Shown: positions 17,540-26,488, counted from the first letter of the stretch. The stretch: DNA of 64,000 bases from JAGWBG01 sp034421095 (GCA_034421095.1 DAOUKR010000035.1:62001-126000); one strand, 5' to 3'. Numbers and translations: made by a program. Notes: generated from the letters alone by a model not told the origin.

Positions 17540-17659
17540 AGCCTGCCTGGTGTGTGCTATCTCAAGAGTTGACAGATGGGTGAGGAGGGTGTAACATGAT
17601 TATTGGAGCCCAGAAGTGATGCCCTGGCGGTGTCACACTTGGGAGCCGTCGTCAATAAG

Positions 17660-17688
17660 GGGCCTTGGATGCTAGGGTGTCCAGGGCC
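17660..17688. repeat. Imperfect palindrome spanning the end of the DUF3800 gene
   Basis: GGCCTTGGA and TCCAGGGCC around a ten-base loop, related to the CCCTGGAC/GTCCAGGG family (copies at 18780, 20321 and 26470). It encodes the last residues and stop of the minus-strand gene and may also act as terminator. Confidence 0.5.
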
Positions 17689-18472
17689 TCATATCATTTA
17701 GATGGTGATGACTGTCTGGATAGTGCTCGCGTTCCGGCATCCGGTTAAACCCATACCAAGTGAAATCCCCCTGAGGGGCTTCCAGGTCCACAGTTTTCTC
17801 TTTGACTATTTTGTAATAGCGGGCTATTGCTGAGGCAAAGCTGTCACCTTCTGGTATGTTATGAAACAGTTCGCGTTCTTCATACTGGCGAATCACTGAT
17901 GCCGCCATGTCTGCGAGTTGAATTCCGGGCGTGACCTTGGAATCCACAAAGAAGGGGCTATCGGCCAAGTGTGTTAGCGATTGCCCTCCGCTTGAGCGAT
18001 ATAGCCAGTTGCTGAAACGAATGGCTAACCCGCCAAATTGACTTCCATCACCGTCGAACATTATGGCTGCAAGATCATCTGGACGGTGCAATTCCAAATA
18101 CCTGTTAACACGATAAAGCTGTTGCCGGAATTGCATAGGAAGGAAGTCGCTCGACGTAGGAGGGGGACTAGCGGGACGCTCCATGATTTGGGCAAAAATC
18201 ACCATGTCAAGGTTTCGCATCAACTCGAAGAATGATTCCACAAACTCTCGTTTCTCGGGGCGGTTGCGAAAAGTGCTGGGCGTGATTAGCTTCTTCGCCT
18301 TCATTTCAAAGTCGAACCACTCTTTTTGTAGGATCCTTCTCTCCAGCCCGGACACTCCAGTTTTGACTGTTCTAAGGTAACCTGCATCGAGACACACAGT
18401 AACGAGAACGGGACGCGTAGATTTATCGTTAGGATGTGGGTGGCCACTTTCGTCCATGAAAGCGAAGAGCAT
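17672..18472 (-). CDS. DUF3800 protein
   Basis: A 266-residue cytosolic protein of the DUF3800 family, thought to have an RNase H-like fold. Seen: MLFAFMDESGHPHPND at the N-terminus, where the Asp-Glu-Ser pattern is the family hallmark. Midway there is AAIMFDGDGSQFGGLA, and near the end FVDSKVTPGIQLADMAASVI with the second acidic site. No membrane segment. It stands alone between nuo and nadK, in opposite orientation. Family members are often found near mobile or defence genes, but none are seen here. Its function is not known. Confidence 0.85.
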   Translation of the reverse strand: MLFAFMDESGHPHPNDKSTRPVLVTVCLDAGYLRTVKTGVSGLERRILQKEWFDFEMKAKKLITPSTFRNRPEKREFVESFFELMRNLDMVIFAQIMERPASPPPTSSDFLPMQFRQQLYRVNRYLELHRPDDLAAIMFDGDGSQFGGLAIRFSNWLYRSSGGQSLTHLADSPFFVDSKVTPGIQLADMAASVIRQYEERELFHNIPEGDSFASAIARYYKIVKEKTVDLEAPQGDFTWYGFNRMPEREHYPDSHHHLNDMRPWTP

Positions 18473-18813
18473 TATGGCTCCCTACGAAGTATCTGTACTG
18501 CTGAGTCCACAGCAACAGTAGCCTTATCTCGTAATGCTTTGACAGTCTCCTTGGACGGTAACATAGTCTATCACGGCAGGGCAACTGAGTCTATCGCCGT
18601 AAGACAACTGGATACAGCTTTGTTGACACTGGTACTGAGCGATGCTAGACTTGCCTTTGGCGTTGCCCATGTGATAGGTCCCGTTCCCCGGCTTTCCCGA
18701 CCGGCGGCGAATAGCGCAAGGCTGGGGATGAGACCCGCCACAGCGGGCAGGAAGGGTCGGCCTGATTCTGAAACGCGTTCCTTGGACTTGGTCCAGGGCC
18801 GAAGGATCACTTG
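18473..18813. other. Gap before nadK with repeat relics and a candidate promoter
   Basis: No convincing gene. The right half carries ACCCGCCACAGCGGGC with the tail AGGAAGGGTCGG (about 18732-18760), similar to the tail of the in-frame glmS element, and CCTTGGACTTGGTCCAGGG at 18780-18798. Confidence 0.6.
18623..18651 (+). promoter_or_regulatory. Candidate promoter for nadK
   Basis: A perfect TTGACA (18623-18628), 17-base spacer and TAGACT (18646-18651). It lies about 160 bases before the nadK ATG with repeats in between, so the link is uncertain. Confidence 0.4.
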
Positions 18814-19740
18814 ATGAACCCCCCTGAAATCATCGGAATCATCTATAACTCCAGAGGGCCCGAAGCCAAGGCGATGACTTCAGCCTTGATTGAGCGTCTT
18901 AACTTGGAGGACAGGGTCTGGGTGCGCTCGACCTCCGATATTGACCCGGATGCCTCTGAGGCCAGGAATACCGACCTCATCATAACCGTGGGCGGGGATG
19001 GCACCATTATACGTGCCGCTGGACTGGCGGTCCTCCATGCTATTCCCATACTGGGGATAAATATGGGTCGTCTGGGATTCATGACGGAGCTTGAGGCCAA
19101 TGAGGCGCTGGACAAGGTTCCCGTATACATGGAAGGGACCATCCGGGTGGAGGAACGCTGTATGCTTCAGGCAGCCGTTCTCCCCGGAAATGGGCAAGCT
19201 GGACACTTAGCCCGCGATGAGCGCTCCAACGTTGTGAGCAGAGAAGGCCTTCCCGACTCCAGCGGCTACCATGCCCTCAATGATGCCGTCGTCGGCAGGG
19301 GGGCCATGTCCAGGGTGGTGAATATAGGCGCCTTCATAGACGGGGCCCATCTCACCAACTTTCGGGCCGATGCGGTGATGGTGTCAACCGCTACCGGAAG
19401 CACGGGTTACAATCTTTCTGTGGGTGGTCCCATACTTGCGCCCCAGGCGGGCGAGATTATACTCAAGGCGGTGGCCCCCCATGTCGGTATGGCTCCGGCC
19501 CTGGTGCTTCCGTCCGGCTCCGTGGTTGATTTGACCGTGGAAACGGACCACCAGGCGATGCTCAGCGTGGACGGGCACATAGACCTGGAGCTTGCCCCGG
19601 GAGACAGTGTCAGGATACAGAGGAGCTCTCACAAGGCCCTCTTCCTGCGTGCTCATCCCTATACCGAGTTCTACGCGACTCTCACCCGACGCCTGGGCTT
19701 TGGCGGCGGTCAGAGCGCCACCAGAGCAATCCAGTATTAG
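18814..19740 (+). CDS. nadK: NAD kinase
   Basis: Phosphorylates NAD to NADP; 308 residues. The GGDGT motif is in LIITVGGDGTIIRAAG. NMGRLGFMTE and HALNDAVVGRG (NE/D motif) follow, and TATGSTGYNLSVGGPI is the third signature. ATG 18814 is used; TTG 18811 is also possible. Between MLQAAVLPGN and HALNDAVV there are roughly 25 extra residues (AGHLARDERSNVVSREGLPD) compared with short bacterial enzymes, a loop insertion. The NUDIX gene follows after seven bases, probably as one transcript. Confidence 0.95.
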   Translation: MNPPEIIGIIYNSRGPEAKAMTSALIERLNLEDRVWVRSTSDIDPDASEARNTDLIITVGGDGTIIRAAGLAVLHAIPILGINMGRLGFMTELEANEALDKVPVYMEGTIRVEERCMLQAAVLPGNGQAGHLARDERSNVVSREGLPDSSGYHALNDAVVGRGAMSRVVNIGAFIDGAHLTNFRADAVMVSTATGSTGYNLSVGGPILAPQAGEIILKAVAPHVGMAPALVLPSGSVVDLTVETDHQAMLSVDGHIDLELAPGDSVRIQRSSHKALFLRAHPYTEFYATLTRRLGFGGGQSATRAIQY

Positions 19741-19747
19741 GTACGCT

Positions 19748-20287
19748 ATGACTGCACCGCAGAATGAACCCACGGTCGAAAGCCGCCTTGCCTTCCGGGG
19801 CAAGATAGTCAACGTGCGGGTGGATACGGTACAACTTGCTCGCGGCACTCTGGGCACCAGAGAGGTGGTCGAGCATAGTGACTGCGTGTGCGTTGTGCCC
19901 CTTGACGAGGGAAACAACGTGGTCATGGTGCGACAGTACCGGAAACCTGCGGAAGAAAGCCTCCTTGAAGTGCCCGCCGGTGGCGTGGAGGATGGGGAGT
20001 CCTCCCTTGATGCCGTTCTGAGAGAGCTTCAGGAGGAGACCGGGTACACGGCGGATTCTCTGCGGCACTTGTCCAGCTTCTGGACTACTCCGGGGTTCTG
20101 CACCGAGTTGATGCATTCCTACCTGGCTACAGGGCTTCGTCCCAGCAGCCTTGAGCAGGACGAGGACGAGGACGTTCAGGTAGCTAAAGTGCCTCTCCCG
20201 GAGATACCTGATATGATTCGTCAGGGCGAGATTAAAGACGCCAAGAGCATCGCATCGCTGCTCATGGTGCTACATCTCTATAGGTGA
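19748..20287 (+). CDS. NUDIX hydrolase, ADP-ribose pyrophosphatase type
   Basis: A 179-residue enzyme expected to hydrolyse ADP-ribose or a similar nucleoside diphosphate. The NUDIX box is complete: GGVEDGESSLDAVLRELQEE, then TGY. The preceding VVMVRQYRKPAEESLLEVPAG is the hallmark of the ADP-ribose pyrophosphatase branch. The ATG at 19748 (MTAPQNEPTVESR) is chosen because upstream codons in this frame lie inside nadK. Coupling to nadK suggests a shared role in NAD(P) balance or clearance of NAD breakdown products. Confidence 0.92.
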   Translation: MTAPQNEPTVESRLAFRGKIVNVRVDTVQLARGTLGTREVVEHSDCVCVVPLDEGNNVVMVRQYRKPAEESLLEVPAGGVEDGESSLDAVLRELQEETGYTADSLRHLSSFWTTPGFCTELMHSYLATGLRPSSLEQDEDEDVQVAKVPLPEIPDMIRQGEIKDAKSIASLLMVLHLYR

Positions 20288-20320
20288 CCCGTCTGTGGTG
20301 GGTTGGGTGCAATGCAGTTT

Positions 20321-20373
20321 GCCCCGGACCAAGTCCAGGGGCGCCCAGTGAAACTAGAGACCCGCCTCAGGCG
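20321..20373. repeat. Two palindromes upstream of the succinate dehydrogenase operon
   Basis: GCCCCGGAC-CAA-GTCCAGGGGC at 20321-20342 and ACCCGCCTCAGGCGGGT at about 20356-20372. Both belong to families scattered in the window. Confidence 0.6.
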
Positions 20374-20402
20374 GGTAGAATAATCTCGATAAGGAGACAG
20401 AC

Positions 20403-22082
20403 GTGCTTGAGCATGATGTCCTGATAGTGGGGGCGGGCTTGGCGGGGATGCGCGCGGCCCTTGCAGCCCACCAGAGCGGCGCCAATACGGGTATCATCAG
20501 CAAAGTATATCCGGTACGCAGCCACTCAAACGCTGCTCAGGGCGGCATAAATGCGGCCCTGGTGGATAGAGGCGATAGCTGGGAGGAGCACGCTTTTGAT
20601 ACGGTCAAGGGAAGTGACTACCTGGGAGACCAGGATGCCATAGAGTTGATGTGCCGGGTTGCCGGCGAGGAACTCATCTCCATGGAGCACATGGGAGTGA
20701 TTTTCAACCGTGACGACGAGGGCCGCCTGGGGACCAGGGCCTTCGGTGGACAGCGCCGGGCCAGGACCTTCTTCGTGGCGGACTTCACGGGTCAGGCCAT
20801 GCTGCACGTCCTGTACGAGCAGCTGGTCAAGTCCGGCGTTACCAGCTACGAGGAGTGGTTTGTAACCACCCTTATCATTGAGGACGGGGAGTGCTGCGGC
20901 GTAGTTGCCCTGGAAATCCGTACCGGAAGGCTCTATGTCATACGCGCCAAGACCGTCATACTATGCACCGGTGGTCTGGGTCGTGTGTATGAGCCCAGTA
21001 CCAATGCCCTGATAGTCACCGGCGACGGCATGGCCCTGGCCTACAATGCCGGAGCGCCCCTCATGGATATGGAGATGGTCCAGTACCACCCGACCACGTT
21101 GAAAGGCAGCGGCGTCCTGATTACCGAGGGCGCCAGAGGCGAGGGCGCTTACTTGCTTAACAAGGACGGTGAGCGCTTCATGGAGAAATACGCTCCGAGC
21201 ATGATGGAGTTGGCCTCCAGGGACGTGGTCTCTCGGTCCGAGGCAACGGAGATAGCAGAAGGCAATGGCATTGACGGGTGTGTGCTTCTGGACTGTCGCC
21301 ACCTGGGAGAACAGCTGATAAAGGAGAAGCTCTCCCAGATATACGACATAGGTCTTGACCTTGTTGGAATTGACATAACTAAAGAACCCATACCCATTAC
21401 CCCGGGGATGCACTACATTATGGGCGGCATCAAGACTGACGTGGACGGCAGTACCAGGGTTCCCGGCGTCTACGCCGCCGGAGAATGTGCTTGCGTCAGC
21501 GTTCATGGGGGTAACCGTCTGGGCGCTAACTCCCTCCTCGATACCATAGTCTTTGGGCGCCGGGCCGGGAACCATGCGGCCGAGGTCTCCAGAAATATGG
21601 GGTACAAGCACTTCAACGTGGAAGCCTGGGCTGAGAGTGAAGAGCAGAGAATAAGGGGTATGCTGGAGAGGGACCAGAACGGCGACAGAGTAGCCAGGAT
21701 TAGGCTTGATATGGGCAATACCATGAACCGGCACATGGGAGTATACCGGAATGAGGCCGGCATGAAAGAGGCCCTCGAGGATATAAAGGGGCTTAAGGAG
21801 CGTTACACCAAGGTTCCTGTGGAGGACAAGGGCCGTATCTTTAACACCGATTTGGTCTTTGCTCTGGAGCTTGGGTTTATGCTGGAATGTGCTGAGGCCA
21901 CGGTGGCCAGTGGCATTGAGAGAAAGGAAAGCCGCGGCGCCCAGTCTCGGACGGACTATCCCCAGCGGGACGATGAAAACTGGCTCAGGCATGTCCTGGT
22001 TGCCTCCTCTGAGGATGGCCCCCAAGTCTCCTATGCGCCTGTGACGATTACCCAATGGCAGCCTGAAGAAAGGAAGTATTAA
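20403..22082 (+). CDS. sdhA: Succinate dehydrogenase / fumarate reductase flavoprotein subunit
   Basis: Catalytic FAD subunit interconverting succinate and fumarate; 559 residues. The dinucleotide fold begins DVLIVGAGLAGMRAALAA. HSNAAQGGINAAL has the His that binds FAD covalently. QYHPTTLKGSGVLITEGARG carries substrate and active-site residues. GGNRLGANSLLDTIVFGRRAG is also conserved. The start is GTG 20403 after AAGGAGACAG. It is followed by an iron-sulfur subunit and a CCG-domain subunit; no membrane-anchor cytochrome gene is present, pointing to a type E complex. Confidence 0.95.
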   Translation: MLEHDVLIVGAGLAGMRAALAAHQSGANTGIISKVYPVRSHSNAAQGGINAALVDRGDSWEEHAFDTVKGSDYLGDQDAIELMCRVAGEELISMEHMGVIFNRDDEGRLGTRAFGGQRRARTFFVADFTGQAMLHVLYEQLVKSGVTSYEEWFVTTLIIEDGECCGVVALEIRTGRLYVIRAKTVILCTGGLGRVYEPSTNALIVTGDGMALAYNAGAPLMDMEMVQYHPTTLKGSGVLITEGARGEGAYLLNKDGERFMEKYAPSMMELASRDVVSRSEATEIAEGNGIDGCVLLDCRHLGEQLIKEKLSQIYDIGLDLVGIDITKEPIPITPGMHYIMGGIKTDVDGSTRVPGVYAAGECACVSVHGGNRLGANSLLDTIVFGRRAGNHAAEVSRNMGYKHFNVEAWAESEEQRIRGMLERDQNGDRVARIRLDMGNTMNRHMGVYRNEAGMKEALEDIKGLKERYTKVPVEDKGRIFNTDLVFALELGFMLECAEATVASGIERKESRGAQSRTDYPQRDDENWLRHVLVASSEDGPQVSYAPVTITQWQPEERKY

Positions 22083-22098
22083 TTCGGGAGGTATTCCT

Positions 22099-23052
22099 TT
22101 GCAAGTCACGTTCAAAGTGCGACGCTACGACCCTGAGGTAGAAGCTCCCAAACCCTACTGGTCGGAATACCAGGTAGAGGTAAACGAATTCACCACCATC
22201 TTGGACTCCCTGATTCAAGTCCGGGAGGACACCGACGGCTCTCTGGCCCTTCGGTGCTCCTGTCGCAGCGCTATATGCGGCTCCTGTGCCATGCGCGTAA
22301 ACGGACATGCCGGTTTGGCGTGCAAGACCAGGGTTATCACGATTGCTTCCGAGGGAGACACTATCACCATAGAACCTGCGGGAGTGATGCCGGTTATCAA
22401 GGACCTGGTAGTTGACATGACACCCTTCTGGGACAAGGTGAAAGCCGTAGAACCCTGGCTTCAGCCCCAGGGCCCGGAACCGGAAGGCGAGTATCTGGCC
22501 CCCAACGAAGATATGCTGCATCTGGCAGGGGTCATGGACTGCATCATGTGTGGAGCGTGCGTCTCCGACTGCACTGTGCTGGAGGTTGACCCCGACTTCC
22601 TCGGCCCGGCGGCCCTTGCAAAGGCCTACCGGTTCGTGGCAGACCCCCGGGATGCCGAGGACAAGGCGCGCCTCGGAATGCTGAGCGACGCCACCGGAAT
22701 CTGGGACTGCACACGATGCTACGAGTGCGTAGAGGTCTGCCCCAAGGGTGTGGCCCCCATGGACAGAATCATGGCGTTGAGAGACAAGGCAATGCACGTC
22801 GGTTTCGATAAGACCACCGGCGCCCGGCACACCGACGCCTTCGTCGAGCTTGTGGGCCATAGCGGCTGGCTGGACGAGTTGAAGCTTCCAATCAAGACCG
22901 TAGGTATGCTGAATATGCCTGCGATGCTTAACTTTGCCCCGGTGGGGTTGCGTGCTCTCAGGAAAGGGAAGATGCCCCCGATACTCCACAAAATGTTGCC
23001 CAATGTGGAGAACGTGAGGCGTATCTTCAGAAGAATCGAGCCGGAAGACTAA
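22099..23052 (+). CDS. sdhB: Succinate dehydrogenase iron-sulfur subunit
   Basis: Electron-transfer subunit; 317 residues. An N-terminal ferredoxin domain holds [2Fe-2S] ligands in RCSCRSAICGSCAMRVNG and LACKTR. A C-terminal ferredoxin domain has CIMCGACVSDC and CTRCYECVEVCPKG. It is about 70 residues longer than standard SdhB, the surplus being C-terminal (TGARHTDAFVELVGHSGW onward), a feature of subunits that pair with HdrB-like partners. The start is TTG 22099, supported by GGGAGGT a few bases upstream. Confidence 0.94.
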   Translation: MQVTFKVRRYDPEVEAPKPYWSEYQVEVNEFTTILDSLIQVREDTDGSLALRCSCRSAICGSCAMRVNGHAGLACKTRVITIASEGDTITIEPAGVMPVIKDLVVDMTPFWDKVKAVEPWLQPQGPEPEGEYLAPNEDMLHLAGVMDCIMCGACVSDCTVLEVDPDFLGPAALAKAYRFVADPRDAEDKARLGMLSDATGIWDCTRCYECVEVCPKGVAPMDRIMALRDKAMHVGFDKTTGARHTDAFVELVGHSGWLDELKLPIKTVGMLNMPAMLNFAPVGLRALRKGKMPPILHKMLPNVENVRRIFRRIEPED

Positions 23053-23074
23053 AATACCGGAAGGTGGGAAATAA

Positions 23075-23965
23075 ATGGCAAAATACGCTTTCTTCCCCGG
23101 TTGCGTTTCCAGGGGTGGGTGCCCTGAGCTTTACCCCGCAGCCAAGCTCATTTGTGAGAAGTTGGAAATTGAACTGGAGGAGCTACTGGGTGCGTCCTGC
23201 ACCGGAGCAGGCGTTCTCCAGGAGAAGAACCAGTTTTTGGGCGACGTGCTCAACGCCCGGACTTTCGCGATGGCCGAAGGATTGGGACTGCCCATTATGA
23301 CCATCTGCAGCACCTGCCAGGGGGTCATGAGCCAGGCCAACAAGCGCCTGAAGGACGACCCCGAGTATCTGGCAAAGGTCAACTCCCATCTGGTTGAGGA
23401 GGGCCTTGAGTACAAAGGAACGGCGGTGCCCAAGCACTTGCTGTGGATAATCATCGAGGATGTGGGGCTGGAAAAGCTCAGTAGCTATGTGACCGCCCCA
23501 CTGAGGCACCTCCGTGTGGCCCCCTTTTACGGCTGCTATATCATGCGCCCCACCGACGCTCTGGGCTTCGACGAGAACCCCCAGCGCCAGACGTCCCTTG
23601 AGACGGTAATCACCGCGTTGGGAGGCCAGGTGGTGGACTTCTCCGGCAAGAGCCGGTGCTGTGGTTTCCCCATCCTGACCATCAACGAGCGCAACTCGGT
23701 GGCCATGGTCGCCAAGCACACAACCGAGGCTCTGGACCTGGGCGCTGACGCCATGGTAACGCCATGCCCCTTGTGCCACCTGAACCTGGACGGCTACCAG
23801 CCCAAGGCCATGAGCCAGGCAAAGCGCGATATAAACCTGCCCATCCTTCACTTGCCCCAGCTTATAGGTCTGGCTATGGGAATAAGTCCCAGGGACCTTG
23901 GGTTGCAGCGCCACATCATCTCACCCAGCGACGTGGTGGGAATAGTGGGTGCGTCCACCAGGTAG
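23075..23965 (+). CDS. sdhE: CCG-domain (HdrB-like) subunit of type E succinate dehydrogenase
   Basis: A 296-residue protein with two cysteine-rich CCG-type domains, as in HdrB, TfrB and archaeal or cyanobacterial SdhE/SdhC. Domain 1 shows FFPGC, ASCTGAG and CSTCQ; its first CC pair has become Ser-Cys. Domain 2 shows FYGCYIM, SRCCGFP and CPLCH. No membrane helices are visible, so attachment would be through an amphipathic surface as proposed for type E enzymes. ATG 23075, 22 bases after sdhB. The gene name follows type E usage and is not unique in the literature. Confidence 0.88.
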   Translation: MAKYAFFPGCVSRGGCPELYPAAKLICEKLEIELEELLGASCTGAGVLQEKNQFLGDVLNARTFAMAEGLGLPIMTICSTCQGVMSQANKRLKDDPEYLAKVNSHLVEEGLEYKGTAVPKHLLWIIIEDVGLEKLSSYVTAPLRHLRVAPFYGCYIMRPTDALGFDENPQRQTSLETVITALGGQVVDFSGKSRCCGFPILTINERNSVAMVAKHTTEALDLGADAMVTPCPLCHLNLDGYQPKAMSQAKRDINLPILHLPQLIGLAMGISPRDLGLQRHIISPSDVVGIVGASTR

Positions 23966-23966
23966 C

Positions 23967-25007
23967 TTATTGTAACGGAAGGGGTGGCTGCCACCACTTG
24001 CTGGTATCGTTTACCTCGATGGCAACCACCCATTTCACCCACTCGAACCCGCGTTTCCCCGGCGCTACCAGCCGCAGAGGGTAGCCGTGAGAGTGGGATA
24101 GAGTCTCGTTGCCTACGCGCGTTGCCAGGATATATCTGTTGGCCTCATCCAGGGAAAAGCGGCGATAGTAGCCGGTGACGGACCGGACGGTCACGCTGCC
24201 CGCACCCGGACCCACTTGCGCCTTTCCCAAGATGTCCTTCATCGGAACACCTTCCCAGTCCTGGGTAGAATACCAGCCACCGGTGCAGTCCAGGGTGGCC
24301 GTGACCCGCTCCTCGTATTCCGCCAGTTCGTCGTAGGGCAGCGCCAGCTCCCGTTCCACCAGTCCCGTCACTTTGAGGTTCCATTCATCGGAGTCTATTG
24401 GCCGTGGCCTGTCATTGAGCCATGACGTGGTGGGGAAGGCGTTGCCGGAGAAGCTGCCCATTTCATAGGAGCCGGTAAACCGGCGGTCAGCACCCGGAAA
24501 GCCCAAAATCTGATTGCCCAGTTCTCCGATGCGCCAGAGAGCCAGCCCGGCGATTACAAGCCCACCGACTCGTAGAAAGGAGCGTCTCTCCGCCCAGAAG
24601 CGGGGCCTCATGCTCCATCTGTGGAAGACCATGTGCCACAGGATGAAGGGTATAATGGCCAGCGAAATGTAGATGTGCCAGCTAACGCCGCTGAAGCCCA
24701 TAAAGCTGAAATGCCCTGCGTGGCTCCACACCAGCCCAAGGGTCAATGCGGTGAGCAACAGGCAGAGGAGCAGGAGGGAGGCCAGGTATGGAACAAAAGC
24801 GCGCCGCCATCGCCTCGCATTGAGCAGGGAGGCCAGAACATTCTGGCCCTTCCATATCAGGAGAGCGACGATCGAGAAGCCGACGATGCGGTGGACGTGA
24901 AGGGCTGAGACCCAGTCTGGTGTGCCGTCCACAAGGCCCAGAAAGCCCGTGACAAGCTCAACGCCTCCAAGAAGAAGGATAAATACGTTGGCCCAGGGGA
25001 ATTTCAT
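23967..25007 (-). CDS. Membrane-anchored sulfite-oxidase-type molybdopterin oxidoreductase with fused cytochrome b-like domain
   Basis: A 346-residue fusion. Residues 1 to about 165 hold four to five hydrophobic segments with paired His (LHVHRIVG, WSHAGHF, SWHIYISLA, LWHMVFHRW), as in a haem b-binding membrane domain. The rest is an Oxidored_molyb domain: ATLDCTGGWYSTQDWEG has the Cys expected to ligate Mo, and GYPLRLVAPGKRGFEWVKWV is the family C-terminal block. The dimerisation domain of sulfite oxidases is absent, as in MsrP/YedY. Single-chain combination of MsrP-like and MsrQ-like parts suggests a membrane reductase or oxidase; the substrate is unknown. It converges with sdhE, one base apart. 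Confidence 0.85.
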   Translation of the reverse strand: MKFPWANVFILLLGGVELVTGFLGLVDGTPDWVSALHVHRIVGFSIVALLIWKGQNVLASLLNARRWRRAFVPYLASLLLLCLLLTALTLGLVWSHAGHFSFMGFSGVSWHIYISLAIIPFILWHMVFHRWSMRPRFWAERRSFLRVGGLVIAGLALWRIGELGNQILGFPGADRRFTGSYEMGSFSGNAFPTTSWLNDRPRPIDSDEWNLKVTGLVERELALPYDELAEYEERVTATLDCTGGWYSTQDWEGVPMKDILGKAQVGPGAGSVTVRSVTGYYRRFSLDEANRYILATRVGNETLSHSHGYPLRLVAPGKRGFEWVKWVVAIEVNDTSKWWQPPLPLQ

Positions 25008-25051
25008 GGTCTGCCTAAGGCAGAGAGGCCCACCCTAGCCATCACCACGCC

Positions 25052-26353
25052 TCACCCCTTCAGTTTTGAGATGGTGGAAGCGAAGACTTCGATGGTCCTG
25101 TCTATGTCTTCCGTGTTGTGGGCCAGGGAGACGTAGAATTTGTCGGGCCAACTCTTGAGGATGCCCTCCTCCAGGAGTAGGGAGTTGAACTGGGCCATCA
25201 TTGCGGTGTCCCCCCTCAGGGTGGAGCGATAATCCGTCACGGGCTGGTCGGTGAAATAGAAGCCGAATATGGGGTTCTCGCCGGAGATCTGAACGGGTAT
25301 TTCCGCCTCACGAAAGAGCCGCTCCAGTGCGTCTCTGAGTTGTTGCCCGTTGGCGTGGAGCTTCTCGTAGGCCCCTGCTTTTCGTAGCTCTGCCAGGGTA
25401 GCCAGCCCGGCAGCGCAGGCGACCGGGTTGCCATTGAGCGTGCCTATTTGGGGAACGAATCTATCGGCGCCGGCGGCTGTCTGGTCGAATAAGGACATAA
25501 GCTCTTCCCTGCCCACTATAACGGCGAGGGGGAAGCCGCCGCCCACAATCTTGCCCATAGCCGCCATGTCGGGAGTCACCCCATAATACTCCTGTGCTCC
25601 GCCATAGGCGAATCTGAATCCGGTGACCACCTCGTCGAAGATGAGGGGAATCTGGTGATGGGCCGTGGCCTCCCGCAGCGCCTGGAGGAAGCCGGGTTTC
25701 GGTGCCAGAATTCGTTGCATCGGCTCTACTATTACCGCCGCAAGCTCGTCGTGGTGCTTGTCAATCATCGCCGTGGCGGTCTCTGCGTCGTTGTAAGGGG
25801 CCATCAGCACGGTATCCTGGACTGCCCGGGGCACGCCGCTGGAATTGGGGACAGGCTCCGGAAAATCTCGTAGGGCGTTGGACGAGGGCGTCACACTCAT
25901 CACGGCGTAGTCGCTTGTGCCGTGAAAGGCTCCCTCGAATTTCAGTATCTTTTCCCGCTTGCGAAAGCTCCGCGCTATGCGAAGGCACTGAAAGCAGGCA
26001 TCAGTGCCGCTGGTGGTGAACCGCACCTTGTCGGCGCAGGGCACGGCCTTCACAACCTCCTCGGCCAGAAGCACCGCATTTTCGGACGTGGTGAAAAAGG
26101 TGCTCCCCTTTCCCACGGCCTCCACCACGGCAGCCGTCACCGCCGGGTGAGCGTGCCCGAGGACCATTGGCCCTGAACCCAGCAGATAATCTATGTACTC
26201 CTTGCCGCTGGCGTCCCACACCCTGGAGCCTTTTCCTTCTTTCAGGATGAAGCGATACTCCTGGTCAACCAGCATGTTGCCCGTATAGGCCCCCGGCAGA
26301 TAGCTGGCTGCCTTCTCCAATAGCTCTCTCTCCTCTGGGCTGCGCTCTGCCAT
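25052..26353 (-). CDS. Class III aminotransferase, glutamate-1-semialdehyde aminomutase-like
   Basis: PLP enzyme of 433 residues. Core blocks: GHAHPAVTAAVVEAV, TTSGTDACFQCLRIAR (phosphate-binding Gly-Thr), KFEGAFHGTSDY, LIFDEVVTGFRFAYGG (Asp contacting the PLP ring) and DMAAMGKIVGGGFPLAV with the Schiff-base Lys. The pattern is closest to HemL, but many catabolic homologues look alike and no other haem gene lies near. An upstream ATG at 26422 is in frame; ATG 26353 is preferred because GGAGG lies 7 bases ahead. It is divergent from an SDR gene. Confidence 0.88.
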   Translation of the reverse strand: MAERSPEERELLEKAASYLPGAYTGNMLVDQEYRFILKEGKGSRVWDASGKEYIDYLLGSGPMVLGHAHPAVTAAVVEAVGKGSTFFTTSENAVLLAEEVVKAVPCADKVRFTTSGTDACFQCLRIARSFRKREKILKFEGAFHGTSDYAVMSVTPSSNALRDFPEPVPNSSGVPRAVQDTVLMAPYNDAETATAMIDKHHDELAAVIVEPMQRILAPKPGFLQALREATAHHQIPLIFDEVVTGFRFAYGGAQEYYGVTPDMAAMGKIVGGGFPLAVIVGREELMSLFDQTAAGADRFVPQIGTLNGNPVACAAGLATLAELRKAGAYEKLHANGQQLRDALERLFREAEIPVQISGENPIFGFYFTDQPVTDYRSTLRGDTAMMAQFNSLLLEEGILKSWPDKFYVSLAHNTEDIDRTIEVFASTISKLKG

Positions 26354-26469
26354 CTTCAGTCCTCCATAATTGGCGGTTTGCGGGTTGTCTACCGGACTCT
26401 CATTGCTTTCTACTCTGTTCATATCCTACCAGAAACAATAAGAATACACGAGGGCCATGCGACCCGATC

Positions 26470-26488
26470 CCCTGGACTTGGTCCAGGG
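26470..26488. repeat. Perfect palindrome CCCTGGAC-TTG-GTCCAGGG
   Basis: An eight-base perfect stem with loop TTG between divergent genes; best-kept copy of a family also at 18780-18798, 20321-20342 and degenerate at 12113 and 17660. Confidence 0.7.

Noticed and set aside
17569..17597. Strong promoter-like pair TTGACA-17-TAACAT on the plus strand
   Set aside because: Nothing on the plus strand follows that it could serve; only a seven-codon frame begins there. Probably chance or a relic.
18434..18814. Open frame of 126 codons before nadK
   Set aside because: It starts inside the DUF3800 gene on the other strand and ends in repeat sequence; no recognisable protein.
20961..22115. Open frame of 384 codons on the minus strand
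   Set aside because: Antisense shadow of sdhA.
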